A DNA stretch of 64,000 nucleotides from Paraglaciecola sp. L3A3. Lineage in GTDB: Bacteria; Pseudomonadota; Gammaproteobacteria; Enterobacterales; Alteromonadaceae. Location: positions 5,067,501 through 5,131,500 of the forward strand of contig NZ_CP047023.1 of assembly GCF_009796765.1 (NCBI RefSeq). Reading direction: 5' to 3'. Shown here one piece after another: positions 47,265 to 55,877 of the stretch; positions within the stretch are counted from its first letter, which is position 1, and each line of letters starts with the position of its first letter. The notes under the pieces are model-generated. The model saw nothing but the letters and a program-made list of their open reading frames with translations. It was not told where the DNA came from and made no database searches. The translations under genes and the position numbers were made by a program.

Positions 47265-48227
47265 ATGAAAAAGAAAGTAATTTTTGATACCGATCCGGGC
47301 ATAGATGATGCGATGGCCATACTGTTTGCCCAAGCTAGCGGCAAAATAGACTTGCTAGGTATCACCACAGTGTTTGGCAATGCCACTATCGAAAATGCCA
47401 CCCGTAACGCTTTGTACTTAAAACATAAGTTTGTTATTTCTGCAGCCGTTTGTACTGGGGCGAGCGATCCTTTAGTGGTACCTGCTGGCGAACCCACTAC
47501 CTTTGTACATGGGCAGAATGGGTTAGGAGATATTGACCTTCCTGATAACCTACCCATAGTAGCCGATCCACGGAGTGCTTGTGACTTTATCATCGACACT
47601 GTGCGTGCTCATCCTAACGAAATTACCCTTGTGGCAGTAGGACGTTTAACCAATTTAGCCCTAGCCATACAAAAAGCGCCAGATATTGCTGCCTTAGTAA
47701 AAGAAGTCGTGGTGATGGGCGGGGCCTTTGGACATAACGGCCACACCGGAAATGTTAGCCCCTATGCCGAAGCTAATATTATTGGCGACCCCCATGCTGC
47801 AGATATAGTCTTCACTCAAGAGTGGCCAGTGACAGTAGTTGGCTTAGATGTTACTCAACAAAGCATCATGACCAATACTTATATCCAAGAGTTGCGTGAA
47901 CAGTCAGCGAATTACGGTGAGTTCATTTATCAAATTAGCCGTTTTTATAGTGATTTTCACAAACAAAGCGCAGGTTTAGATGGCTTTTATGTACATGACT
48001 CATCAGCGGTGGCCTATGTACTAGCGCCCGAATTATTTACAGTACAACAAGGGCCAATAAGAGTGATATGTGCAGGGCCAGCGATTGGCATGACATTATG
48101 TAAAACCGCCGAAAAAGCCTTTCCTGTAGACGACTGGCAAGAGAAACCTAAGCAACAAGTTTGTATTGATGTAGATAACCAAGGCTTATTGGATTTATAT
48201 TTTAAAACCCTAGTAAAACCAAATTAA
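47265..48227 (+). CDS. Inosine-uridine-preferring nucleoside hydrolase
   Basis: A 320-residue N-ribohydrolase that splits nucleosides into base and ribose. The N-terminal calcium-binding cluster is FDTDPGIDDAMAI, followed by GITTVFGNATIENATRNAL, VVVMGGAFGHNGHTGNVSPYAEANI and HDSSAVAYVLAPELF. Last gene of the operon. The ribose and freed base fit with the permease and amidohydrolase upstream. Confidence 0.92.
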   Translation: MKKKVIFDTDPGIDDAMAILFAQASGKIDLLGITTVFGNATIENATRNALYLKHKFVISAAVCTGASDPLVVPAGEPTTFVHGQNGLGDIDLPDNLPIVADPRSACDFIIDTVRAHPNEITLVAVGRLTNLALAIQKAPDIAALVKEVVVMGGAFGHNGHTGNVSPYAEANIIGDPHAADIVFTQEWPVTVVGLDVTQQSIMTNTYIQELREQSANYGEFIYQISRFYSDFHKQSAGLDGFYVHDSSAVAYVLAPELFTVQQGPIRVICAGPAIGMTLCKTAEKAFPVDDWQEKPKQQVCIDVDNQGLLDLYFKTLVKPN

Positions 48228-48358
48228 AGCTAGCTTAGCGCATGCGTGCTTATGTTGTATTAAGTTTGTCACCTACTTCTATCATGCTAAAAGGCAAAAA
48301 TTCATATTTAACTGAAGTAGACACTCTTTAGCGGTCATGGGCGTCAATCGCTATAGGC

Positions 48359-48812
48359 TCAAAACCTTATGGCAGCATGAACAAGATCGCCACGGTGGAG
48401 CATTGCACAGCCTAGCGTAAAACCTAAACCGACAACTTTGCCGTAAATAGAATCGATAAACTGCTCATCGGGTAAGTTTAAATTAACATTCAAAGTCACT
48501 GCAGATGCATCGGTATGTGGACGGATTGAGGTATCTAAAAGATCACGATAAAAAGCCTGAAAGCTCGGTGTAACTATGTAACCTTCTGAACACTTATCTA
48601 AAATAGCGCCACGACGATTTAACACTATACCATAGGGTGGGTTTGTGTATTCCTAGCCTCTTTCCAAATAGCAACGCAAGTCGACCAACCGTTCAGGATC
48701 AAAGAATTCACTCTTTCCATGCTTGGCTGAGTAATTAATCATTGTCGTTCCAAAACTGCTGTACCGACGGAGTACGATTAATCATAGCTTCTCGTGAAGG
48801 TTGAAGTGGCAT
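48359..48812 (-). pseudogene. Decayed 2OG-Fe(II) oxygenase-like gene
   Basis: An 88-residue open segment (48359-48625) keeps a recognisable dioxygenase-like core: RPHTDASAVTLNVNLNLPDE (with the HXD iron pair) and ALLHRGDLVHAA-like AMLHRGDLVHAAIRF (distal His). Upstream the same frame continues (SEFFDPERLVDLRCYLERG, then TNPPYGIVLNRRGAILDK) but is broken by an in-frame TAG. The likely original start, ATG 48812 (MPLQPSREAMINRTPSV), is in another frame. The C-terminus stops right after the distal histidine. I read this as a gene inactivated by a frameshift, a stop and a truncation. Confidence 0.5.
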
Positions 48813-48923
48813 GGTTAATATAAATTCAATGTTAAGAAACGGAACTTTGTGGAAAACCTCAAAGAATACAAATTAACAATTTACTTGTAGTGATTTTATT
48901 TAGAAATATCTTTAAATAAAATA

Positions 48924-50831
48924 TTACCTTGAAAGACCCAACCGTTTGATCCTCGAAGTTAATGTAGTGGGTTTCATACCCAATAACTTTGCAGCGCCAT
49001 TGTCACCAAATATTTTCCAATGGCATTGCTCTAATGCCGCGAGCATATTTTTCTCGACTATTTTTTGCATTTTTTCATCTGAAATGATTGATAAAGGCAT
49101 GATACTTTCTTGTCCTGCAGGTTCAGCCATAGTTTCAGAGTGGTTAGGTAAATCTAGCTGAACCACGCCATTTACCGCTGTAATGACGGCCCTTTCCATT
49201 ACATTTTGCAATTCGCGAATATTACCCGGCCAGGCATACTGCTCTATTTGCTTTAAAGTCGATTTTTTTAGTTTAAGAGGGGCGATACCATTTTTTTGAG
49301 ATTCTCTATTTAAAAAATGTACCGCCAACAAAGCAATATCACCAGCCCGTTCACGTAATGCTGGAGAATGAATTGGGAAAACATTTAAGCGGAAATATAA
49401 ATCTTCTCTAAAGCTATTATTTAGCGATTCTTGTTTTAAATCTCTATTCGTTGCCGCTATTATCCGCACATCAACTGTTCGCGTTTTCTCTTCACCTACT
49501 CGTTCGAATTGACCTTCTTGAATGACTCTTAGTAATTTACTTTGCAAATTTAACGGGATTTCACCCACTTCATCTAAAAATATAGTACCCCCATCAGCCA
49601 ATTCAAAACGACCAATTCGGTCTCGTATAGCCCCAGTATAAGCACCTTTGATATGGCCAAAAAATTCACTTTCGAATAATTCGTGAGGAATAGCCGCACA
49701 ATTCACGCGTATTAGAGATTTATCTTTGCGGTTACTGGCTTCATGTATCGCCATGGCAACCAACTCTTTACCCGTGCCCGATTCCCCGGTAACTAATACA
49801 TTGGCCTCGGTTTTAGCGACCAAGTCTATCTGCTGCATAATATGTTTAATGGCAGTACTTTCGCCCACTATGCCATGAAAATTCTTTTCGATTAAAAAGT
49901 CTTGCTGTAAATAGGCATTTTCATCTTCGAGACGCGCTTTGAGTTCGTTTAACTCAGTTAATGTATCGTTTAAATGTTGCTCTGTTTTCAAACGATCACT
50001 GATATCTCTAAACACTACTACCGCACCAATAATTTTGCCGTCGGATATAATTGGCGTACTGGTAAACTCAACTGGAAAAGGCGGGCCATCGTGTTTCCAA
50101 AATAATTCTTGCTTACCTTCATAGATAACGCCATCTCGCACAGCGGCATAAATTGGACAATCTTCTACAGGATAATGCGTGCCGTCATCTCGAGTATGAT
50201 GGTGAATATAATGAACATTTTGCCCAAGCACTTCTTCATTGGTTCGTCCCAGCAATTTTTTAGCGGCAGGGTTCATAAAAGTACACAAGCCTTCGGTATC
50301 AACACAATAAAGGCCATCTCCAACCGAAGATAACATCAAAGCATTATCGAACTTATGCTGATGGTATAAATTCTCTAAGTGTTTAAGCTCCAATAAACTA
50401 GTGCTAGAAATACGATTTATTTCTTTAGTTTCATATTTTTGTTTTTCAACGTCACTGTCTTTTAAGCTTAAAATGACTAATTCTCGTTGATTAATAACGG
50501 TTCTGGCTGCTTGTAATTCAACCGCAATATAACTGCCATCAGCATTTTTACAGCGGATTTTTGAACTCGATCCTTTGCCGTAAATTAGCACTTCTTCTGT
50601 AAAAACAATCAACTCACCTAAATCTTTATGATGAATATCAGAAATAGGCATCATTAATATTTTTTGCCGCGGATAACCTAATAAAGAAGAAGCCGCGACA
50701 TTACAATCAATGTATTTGTTTTCTATTGGGTCTAACAGCATCAACGCTTCTGGGCAATGTTCAAACGCTGCATTTCGCATCCAATATACCAACTTGTTCC
50801 AGTCATCAGTTGTATCTAATTGATGTTCCAT
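48924..50831 (-). CDS. Sigma-54-dependent activator with two PAS domains, Nit1C regulator
   Basis: A 635-residue bacterial enhancer-binding protein. Two PAS domains (about 15-130; about 170-290, [20 protein letters not shown]) precede a short coiled coil, an AAA+ domain (Walker [15 protein letters not shown] sigma-54 contact loop in place of the usual GAFTGA, Walker [13 protein letters not shown]) and a Fis-type helix-turn-helix ([20 protein letters not shown]). No receiver domain, so it senses directly or through a partner. Divergent from the Nit1C genes, where a sigma-54 promoter is visible. From memory of the Pseudomonas naming, this corresponds to nitA. Confidence 0.92.
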   Translation of the reverse strand: MEHQLDTTDDWNKLVYWMRNAAFEHCPEALMLLDPIENKYIDCNVAASSLLGYPRQKILMMPISDIHHKDLGELIVFTEEVLIYGKGSSSKIRCKNADGSYIAVELQAARTVINQRELVILSLKDSDVEKQKYETKEINRISSTSLLELKHLENLYHQHKFDNALMLSSVGDGLYCVDTEGLCTFMNPAAKKLLGRTNEEVLGQNVHYIHHHTRDDGTHYPVEDCPIYAAVRDGVIYEGKQELFWKHDGPPFPVEFTSTPIISDGKIIGAVVVFRDISDRLKTEQHLNDTLTELNELKARLEDENAYLQQDFLIEKNFHGIVGESTAIKHIMQQIDLVAKTEANVLVTGESGTGKELVAMAIHEASNRKDKSLIRVNCAAIPHELFESEFFGHIKGAYTGAIRDRIGRFELADGGTIFLDEVGEIPLNLQSKLLRVIQEGQFERVGEEKTRTVDVRIIAATNRDLKQESLNNSFREDLYFRLNVFPIHSPALRERAGDIALLAVHFLNRESQKNGIAPLKLKKSTLKQIEQYAWPGNIRELQNVMERAVITAVNGVVQLDLPNHSETMAEPAGQESIMPLSIISDEKMQKIVEKNMLAALEQCHWKIFGDNGAAKLLGMKPTTLTSRIKRLGLSR

Positions 50832-51055
50832 AACCCTATCTGCGCCTATTGTGTTCTATGTAATTTATCGAATGAAATGAATCATAACGTTTTGCAGATT
50901 ATTATCCTACTCAATATCGTAGAAAACTCAACTTACTTCATAGCTATTACAGAGCCTATTAAATATAGATTTATAATTCCAAAAACTAGAAAAAATTTAT
51001 TCCCCAACAAAATATCAATGTGATTTATTTGCCCTGAAAAAAAACAACTCAAATA

Positions 51056-51069
51056 CGTATTTTAATACG
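51056..51069. promoter_or_regulatory. Candidate enhancer (activator-binding) site
   Basis: Inverted repeat CGTATT (51056-51061) and AATACG (51064-51069), about 110 bases upstream of the sigma-54 promoter, a usual distance for enhancer-binding-protein sites. The assignment is by position and symmetry only. Confidence 0.35.
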
Positions 51070-51174
51070 CAATTTCGTAATTAATACTATATTGAGTAAC
51101 TTATGTTTTTATCTTAAAAACAAGAAAAACACCTTAGCCATTGAATTATAAAGAAATAATATTTTATTTCACTG

Positions 51175-51191
51175 TTGGCACAGTTGTAGCA
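51175..51191 (+). promoter_or_regulatory. Sigma-54 (-24/-12) promoter of the Nit1C operon
   Basis: TTGGCACAGTTGTAGCA: GG at 51177-51178 and GC at 51189-51190 are separated by exactly ten bases, and TGGCAC matches the -24 consensus fully. The start of transcription would fall near 51202, giving a leader of about 57 bases before the ATG at 51259. The divergent sigma-54 activator supports it. Confidence 0.85.
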
Positions 51192-51258
51192 ATAGGTAAA
51201 TCAGTGAACTAACAATTTTGTTATCACGATAGACAAAATAACCCTAGAGGAATGAAAC

Positions 51259-51741
51259 ATGCCAAAAGTTGAACTAGAACAGCATAAAACTGGAGATTTT
51301 CTTGTTGATTACGAAGAAAAAGTATTTGAAGACGTACAAGCAGAGCCAGGTGCTAAAGCGTTAATCACATTTCATACCGTTGCATTTGAAGGATCGATTG
51401 GTTTGGTCAACTTATTACAAGCTAAACGCTTACAACGTAAAGGCTTTGAAACAAAAATTTTATTATACGGCCCAGGCGTGCTGTTAGGTGTACAACGTGG
51501 ATTCCCAAAATTAGGGTCTGAAGCGTTCCCAGGTAATTTGGCATACAACACTCAAATTCAACAATTTATGGATGAAGGTGGTGAGGTTTACGCATGTCGT
51601 TTTGCGCTACAAGCATTGTACGGGCAAACAGAAAAAGCATTGATGGAAGGTATTCGTCCAATTAACCCTTTAGACGTAATGGACTTACAACTGCTAATGG
51701 CAAAAGAAAACGCATTTGTGGTTCACACCTGGACTAGCTAA
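51259..51741 (+). CDS. MSMEG_0572/Sll0783-family nitrogen-starvation protein
   Basis: A 160-residue protein of the MSMEG_0572/Sll0783 family, the usual first structural gene of Nit1C clusters. It has a DsrE-like alternation of strands and helices ([53 protein letters not shown]) with a single conserved Cys in VYACRFAL. Its function is unknown. A GAGGAA ribosome binding site precedes the ATG and the sigma-54 promoter lies 68 bases upstream. A perfect palindrome (51749-51766) follows. Confidence 0.88.
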   Translation: MPKVELEQHKTGDFLVDYEEKVFEDVQAEPGAKALITFHTVAFEGSIGLVNLLQAKRLQRKGFETKILLYGPGVLLGVQRGFPKLGSEAFPGNLAYNTQIQQFMDEGGEVYACRFALQALYGQTEKALMEGIRPINPLDVMDLQLLMAKENAFVVHTWTS

Positions 51742-51748
51742 ACCTATC

Positions 51749-51766
51749 TAACCTGAATTCAGGTTA
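51749..51766. repeat. Intergenic palindrome, copy 5 (perfect)
   Basis: TAACCTGAATTCAGGTTA is a perfect 18-bp palindrome located between the first and second Nit1C genes. It is the cleanest of the five copies in the window. Confidence 0.6.
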
Positions 51767-51822
51767 TCTAGATTTAGATCACTGCAAATCGTTCGATAAA
51801 ATAAGTTAATAAGGCACAACCA

Positions 51823-52824
51823 ATGACAAAAATAATGGCAGCTGCAGTTCAGTGCAGCCCGGTACTTTACTCTTGCGCAGGTACTGTAAACAAAATATGT
51901 GACTGGATCGAAAAACTGGGTAAGGACGGCGTTGAATTTGTTGTTTTTGCAGAAACACTAGTGCCTTATTATCCTTATTTTTCGTTTGTTCAAGCCCCTT
52001 ATCAAATGGGCAAGCAGCACCTTTTGTTAATGCAAGAAAGTGTGCAAGTTCCGTCAATTTATACCCAGCAAATTTCTGATGCAGCTAAAGCGGCAAATAT
52101 GGTGGTATCAGTGGGAATTAACGAGCTTGATAACAAAACCCTATACAACGCCCAACTGCTATTTGATGCCGATGGCACTCTTGTACAACATAGGCGAAAA
52201 ATCACGCCTACCTATCATGAACGTATGGTTTGGGGACAAGGTGATGGCTCAGGTTTAGCAGCCGTGGACACAAAAGTAGGCCGAGTAGGTTCGCTTGCTT
52301 GTTGGGAACATTACAACCCATTAGCACGTTATGCGTTAATGGCTGACCATGAACAAATTCATGTCAGTATGTTTCCTGGCTCGCTGGTAGGCGAAATATT
52401 TGCCGAACAAATTGAAGTAACCATTCGCCACCACGCTTTAGAAAGCGGCTGTTTTGTGGTGAATGCCACCAGTTGGTTAAGCCCCGAACAACAACAACAG
52501 ATAATTGATGACACAGGTTGCCCTATAGAAGCCATTAGTGGCGGTAGCTTTACCGCAATTGTTTCTCCAGAAGGTCGTTTATTAGGCGAAACATTACGCA
52601 GTGATTCGGGTGAAGGCGCCTGTGTAGCCGAGTTAGATTTAAGTTTAATCAGTAAACGTAAACGCATGATGGATTCAGTTGGCCACTACAGTCGCCCAGA
52701 ATTATTAAGTCTGCTCATAAACAAAACACCTACTGCACACACCCATGATATGAATACATTTTCGAGTATGCCCAGTGCAGAAAATCAAACAAACATCGCC
52801 AATACACTTTCAGAAGAGAGCTAA
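51823..52824 (+). CDS. nitC: Nitrilase of the Nit1C cluster
   Basis: A 333-residue carbon-nitrogen hydrolase of the Sll0784 (Nit1) type. The Glu-Lys-Cys triad is E44 ([15 protein letters not shown]), K126 ([13 protein letters not shown]) and C160 ([15 protein letters not shown]). The family hydrolyses nitriles to acids plus ammonia. In Pseudomonas pseudoalcaligenes CECT5344 the homologous NitC is needed for cyanide assimilation, where aliphatic nitriles formed from cyanide are probable substrates. The exact substrate here is inferred. A 2-base gap to the radical SAM gene indicates one transcript. Confidence 0.93.
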   Translation: MTKIMAAAVQCSPVLYSCAGTVNKICDWIEKLGKDGVEFVVFAETLVPYYPYFSFVQAPYQMGKQHLLLMQESVQVPSIYTQQISDAAKAANMVVSVGINELDNKTLYNAQLLFDADGTLVQHRRKITPTYHERMVWGQGDGSGLAAVDTKVGRVGSLACWEHYNPLARYALMADHEQIHVSMFPGSLVGEIFAEQIEVTIRHHALESGCFVVNATSWLSPEQQQQIIDDTGCPIEAISGGSFTAIVSPEGRLLGETLRSDSGEGACVAELDLSLISKRKRMMDSVGHYSRPELLSLLINKTPTAHTHDMNTFSSMPSAENQTNIANTLSEES

Positions 52825-52826
52825 TC

Positions 52827-53915
52827 ATGGGGCTGAATAAACAACAACTAACTGACATTCAAACCTTAGGTATACGCTGGTTTGATATGGACGAATACGA
52901 CTTAAATCGAAAAGGCGGGGCGGGTCCAACTGATCACAAAGCCTTTAACTTTTCAAATCAAACCACTATGGTGCCGATTTTTAACGAACAAGTTAAACAG
53001 TCAAACTATTCAGCGACCTATAGCGATAACAAAGAACAGGTTTTAATTTACCAAAACGACGAATTAGTCGACAAGGCCACCATACCTAGCCAACCCAACT
53101 TTTATAAATTATCTACCGCTGACGGTATTCCTTATTCAAAAATAGCCACCTTACATAGTAAAAATGTACTGGCCACAACTGTATTTCAAAAATGTGTACG
53201 GTATGGCAATAGAGACACATCTTGTCAGTTTTGTGCCATTGAAGAGTCCTTAAAAAATGGTACGACCATAGCCCACAAAAAGCCTGAGCAACTGGCTGAA
53301 GTCGTCAAAGCCGCAGTTGAGCTCGATGGTATTAGCCAAATGATCATGACAACCGGTACGCCAAACTTAAAAGACCGCGGAGCCAAAATGTTGCTAGACA
53401 GTGCCAAAGCCGTTAAGGCTGTGGTAGATATTCCACTACAAGTGCAATGTGAACCCCCCGAAGAAGACTTTTGGTTTCAGGCCTTAAAAGATGTAGGGGT
53501 AGATGCAATTGGTATGCACTTAGAAGCGGTCAGTCAGCGAGTGCGCGAAGCAATCATGCCTGGTAAAGCCAGCGTACCTATGTCTCGTTATATCTCTGCT
53601 TATAAAGCAGCCGTTAAGGTATTTGGACGGGGAAACGTCAGTACTTACATACTCGCTGGACTAGGCGATACAGAAGAAGAAATTTTATCAGTCAGTGAAA
53701 TGTTGATCGATTTAGGGGTTTACCCTTTTGTTGTGCCATTTACCCCAGTCGCTGGTACACCACTTGAAAACTATCCGATGCCAGATCCGAATATGTTAAA
53801 GCGTATTTTTTCGACTTTAGGCCCGTTACTAAAAGAAAAAATGATGACATCTGACTCTTTAAAAGCAGGCTGCGCTAAATGCGGAGCTTGCTCATCAATG
53901 AAAAGTTACGAATAG
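52827..53915 (+). CDS. MSMEG_0568-family radical SAM protein
   Basis: A 362-residue radical SAM enzyme with an atypical cluster motif: C123-X9-C133-X2-C136 in FQKCVRYGNRDTSCQFCAI, instead of CX3CX2C. A second cysteine set, C349-X2-C352-X2-C355 (AGCAKCGACSS), at the C-terminus could hold an auxiliary Fe-S cluster. The central barrel shows MIMTTGTPNLKDRG and QCEPPEEDFW. The family occurs almost only in Nit1C clusters and its reaction is unknown. Separated from the GNAT by 24 bases. Confidence 0.92.
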   Translation: MGLNKQQLTDIQTLGIRWFDMDEYDLNRKGGAGPTDHKAFNFSNQTTMVPIFNEQVKQSNYSATYSDNKEQVLIYQNDELVDKATIPSQPNFYKLSTADGIPYSKIATLHSKNVLATTVFQKCVRYGNRDTSCQFCAIEESLKNGTTIAHKKPEQLAEVVKAAVELDGISQMIMTTGTPNLKDRGAKMLLDSAKAVKAVVDIPLQVQCEPPEEDFWFQALKDVGVDAIGMHLEAVSQRVREAIMPGKASVPMSRYISAYKAAVKVFGRGNVSTYILAGLGDTEEEILSVSEMLIDLGVYPFVVPFTPVAGTPLENYPMPDPNMLKRIFSTLGPLLKEKMMTSDSLKAGCAKCGACSSMKSYE

Positions 53916-53939
53916 AAAGTTACGAATAGGAGCAACACC

Positions 53940-54488
53940 ATGGCCAAAGCTAAATTTGCCGTACTTAACGATATATTTCCAAGTTTTCGATCGCAACATA
54001 TTCAAGTAAAAGTAGCGATGTCTCAATGGGAAAAACAAGAGTACTTTCAGCTACGTAGTAAAACATTTACCCAAGAACAAACAATCTTGGCGGGCAAAGA
54101 AAAAGACATTCAAGATTTCCAAGCCATTCCTATTATTGCCGTCGCGGCTAATTGGTCTATCGGTGAAGAAATTGCAGGCGCAGTGCGTATTTATAAAGCC
54201 CCAGACCAAGGTGATAACAACAATATTTGGTATGGCGGCCGACTTTGCGTGGCTCGCAGTTATCGCGGATACCAAAGTATTGGTAAAGCTCTAATTAACG
54301 AAGCGGTATCTCGCGCCAAAGACTTAGGCTGTAAAACCTTTTTGGCGACAGTACAACCGCAAAACGAAACCTACTTTAAATCAGTACATTGGAAAACCTT
54401 GGGTCACATAGACGTTGCCGGAAAACCTCATGTGCATATGCAAGCGAATTTAGACAAGTACCCATTTATGCCAAGGGATCCACAATGA
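53940..54488 (+). CDS. Nit1C GNAT-type acetyltransferase (MSMEG_0567 N-terminal type)
   Basis: A 182-residue GNAT. The acetyl-CoA region is in CVARSYRGYQSIGKALINEAV and the C-terminal part is in YFKSVHWKTLG. In mycobacteria the equivalent MSMEG_0567 is fused to the AIR-synthase-like domain; here the two are separate genes overlapping as ATGA, like the cyanobacterial arrangement. The acceptor is unknown. Confidence 0.88.
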   Translation: MAKAKFAVLNDIFPSFRSQHIQVKVAMSQWEKQEYFQLRSKTFTQEQTILAGKEKDIQDFQAIPIIAVAANWSIGEEIAGAVRIYKAPDQGDNNNIWYGGRLCVARSYRGYQSIGKALINEAVSRAKDLGCKTFLATVQPQNETYFKSVHWKTLGHIDVAGKPHVHMQANLDKYPFMPRDPQ

Positions 54489-55588
54489 ATCATTGCCAAG
54501 CGACTTATAACGCCGAACTAGCATTTCAACAAGAGCTTGAATCCTTGTGCGACAACTTAAGGCAGCTACCTGAAATCGAGGCCAAAAGGTCGATAAAAAT
54601 AGCCGCAGCCCATGCTTATGACAAAACCAATCAAGCAAGTCAACTTGATTCAAACGCAGACTCAGTAAGTAATGAGAATGCGCTGGCAAACCTTGAAGAG
54701 CTGTATGGCCTACCCGGCGATGATTGTGCCGCGTTTAGCACCGGCGATGGTTATCAGCTATTAGCAATGGAAGGCATGTTACCTAATTTTGTGCAACAAG
54801 ATCCCAGAGCAGCAGGTTGGTCATCTGTTATGGCCAATGTCAGCGATATTGCAGCGATGGGCGGCAGACCCACAGCTATTGCCAATGCCTTTTGGCATAA
54901 CGACACGACACAAAGTGAAGAATTAATCTTTCATATAAAACGTGCATGCAAAGCTTTTGGGGTGAAATTTTCTGGCGGGCATAGCAGTATCAATCCATCC
55001 ATGCAGCCTAATTTAGCTGTGGCTATAACTGGCTATGCCAAAAAATTACTGTCGTGTTACCACATAAAACCAGAACACAAACTTTTTATGCTAACCGACC
55101 TGACTGGCAGTTGGCATGGCGATTTACCCTACTGGGGATGTGTACAAGGTAAAACCAACGAACAGCTACAAACACAGTGGCGCATACCAGCCGACTTAGC
55201 CGAAAAAGATCTCGCAGTGGCAGCTAAAGATATTAGTAACGGGGGTATTTTGGGTACATTAATTATGATGATCGAACTTACCAAGTGTGGCGTCACTATC
55301 AATTTAGAGGACATTCCTGCCCCAGACAAGCAGCAAAATATTCGCTGGCTCAGAGCCTTTCAAAGTTTTGGTTTTTTACTTGCTGTGCCTGCAAATAAGG
55401 TATCTGAACTTAATCAGTATTTTTCCGACAGCCACCTCACTTGCGCTGAAGTCGGCACGTTTAACAACAGTGGAAAAATCAATATTCAAACCCCAAACGC
55501 TACAGCTGAATTTTGGGATATCAAACAAGAACAACTGACTAATATGGGTAATGCCCCATCTTTAAGGAGCAACTTATGCCAGCAGTAA
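54485..55588 (+). CDS. AIR-synthase-like (PurM-fold) protein, Sll0787 family
   Basis: A PurM/SelD-fold ATP-dependent enzyme. The start at ATG 54485 (MNHCQATYNAELAFQ) gives 367 residues and overlaps the GNAT stop by four bases; the open frame to 54389 is an upstream shadow. The nucleotide loop is LPGDDCAAFSTGDGYQLLAMEG, with MANVSDIAAMGGRPTA and the Gly-rich DISNGGILGTLIMMIELTK. Family members use ATP to activate amide or formyl oxygens. The substrate in Nit1C is not known. It overlaps the next gene by 13 bases. Confidence 0.9.
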   Translation: MNHCQATYNAELAFQQELESLCDNLRQLPEIEAKRSIKIAAAHAYDKTNQASQLDSNADSVSNENALANLEELYGLPGDDCAAFSTGDGYQLLAMEGMLPNFVQQDPRAAGWSSVMANVSDIAAMGGRPTAIANAFWHNDTTQSEELIFHIKRACKAFGVKFSGGHSSINPSMQPNLAVAITGYAKKLLSCYHIKPEHKLFMLTDLTGSWHGDLPYWGCVQGKTNEQLQTQWRIPADLAEKDLAVAAKDISNGGILGTLIMMIELTKCGVTINLEDIPAPDKQQNIRWLRAFQSFGFLLAVPANKVSELNQYFSDSHLTCAEVGTFNNSGKINIQTPNATAEFWDIKQEQLTNMGNAPSLRSNLCQQ

Positions 55589-55866
55589 ACTTCACAGTTA
55601 ATTGGCCCGATGGCGAAATCGTTGAGTATTACTCGCCATCAACCATCATTCATAACTTTTTAGAAAAAGGCATTGAATACGATCTTGATATATTTAAGCA
55701 AGAGGTCGACAAAGCCCTCACTGCTGCATCTGAACGGGTTAAAGCCAGTTTTGGTTTTTATTGTTCAGCGGCAAGTGGTGAACAATCAAAAATTCAGAAC
55801 AAATACACTCAACTCATAAACACTCACAAAGACGGTAAAGTTTCTGTTACCTCTTTCAAGCAATAA
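55576..55866 (+). CDS. MSMEG_0570-family nitrogen-starvation protein
   Basis: A 96-residue protein of the MSMEG_0570 family (NFTVNWPDGEIVEYYSPSTII, SFGFYCSAASGEQSKI). The function is unknown; the family is found with Nit1C genes in bacteria and cyanobacteria. It overlaps the upstream gene by 13 bases and precedes the flavoprotein by 11. Confidence 0.88.
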   Translation: MPAVNFTVNWPDGEIVEYYSPSTIIHNFLEKGIEYDLDIFKQEVDKALTAASERVKASFGFYCSAASGEQSKIQNKYTQLINTHKDGKVSVTSFKQ

Positions 55867-55877
55867 GGAGTAACACC

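Larger units (their letters stand above)
50832..51258. promoter_or_regulatory. Divergent control region of the Nit1C cluster
   Basis: About 430 AT-rich bases between the activator and the first structural gene. It contains the sigma-54 promoter at 51175-51191 and, about 110 bases upstream of it, an inverted repeat CGTATT-TT-AATACG (51056-51069) that is a candidate enhancer site. No ORF is convincing here. Confidence 0.6.
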
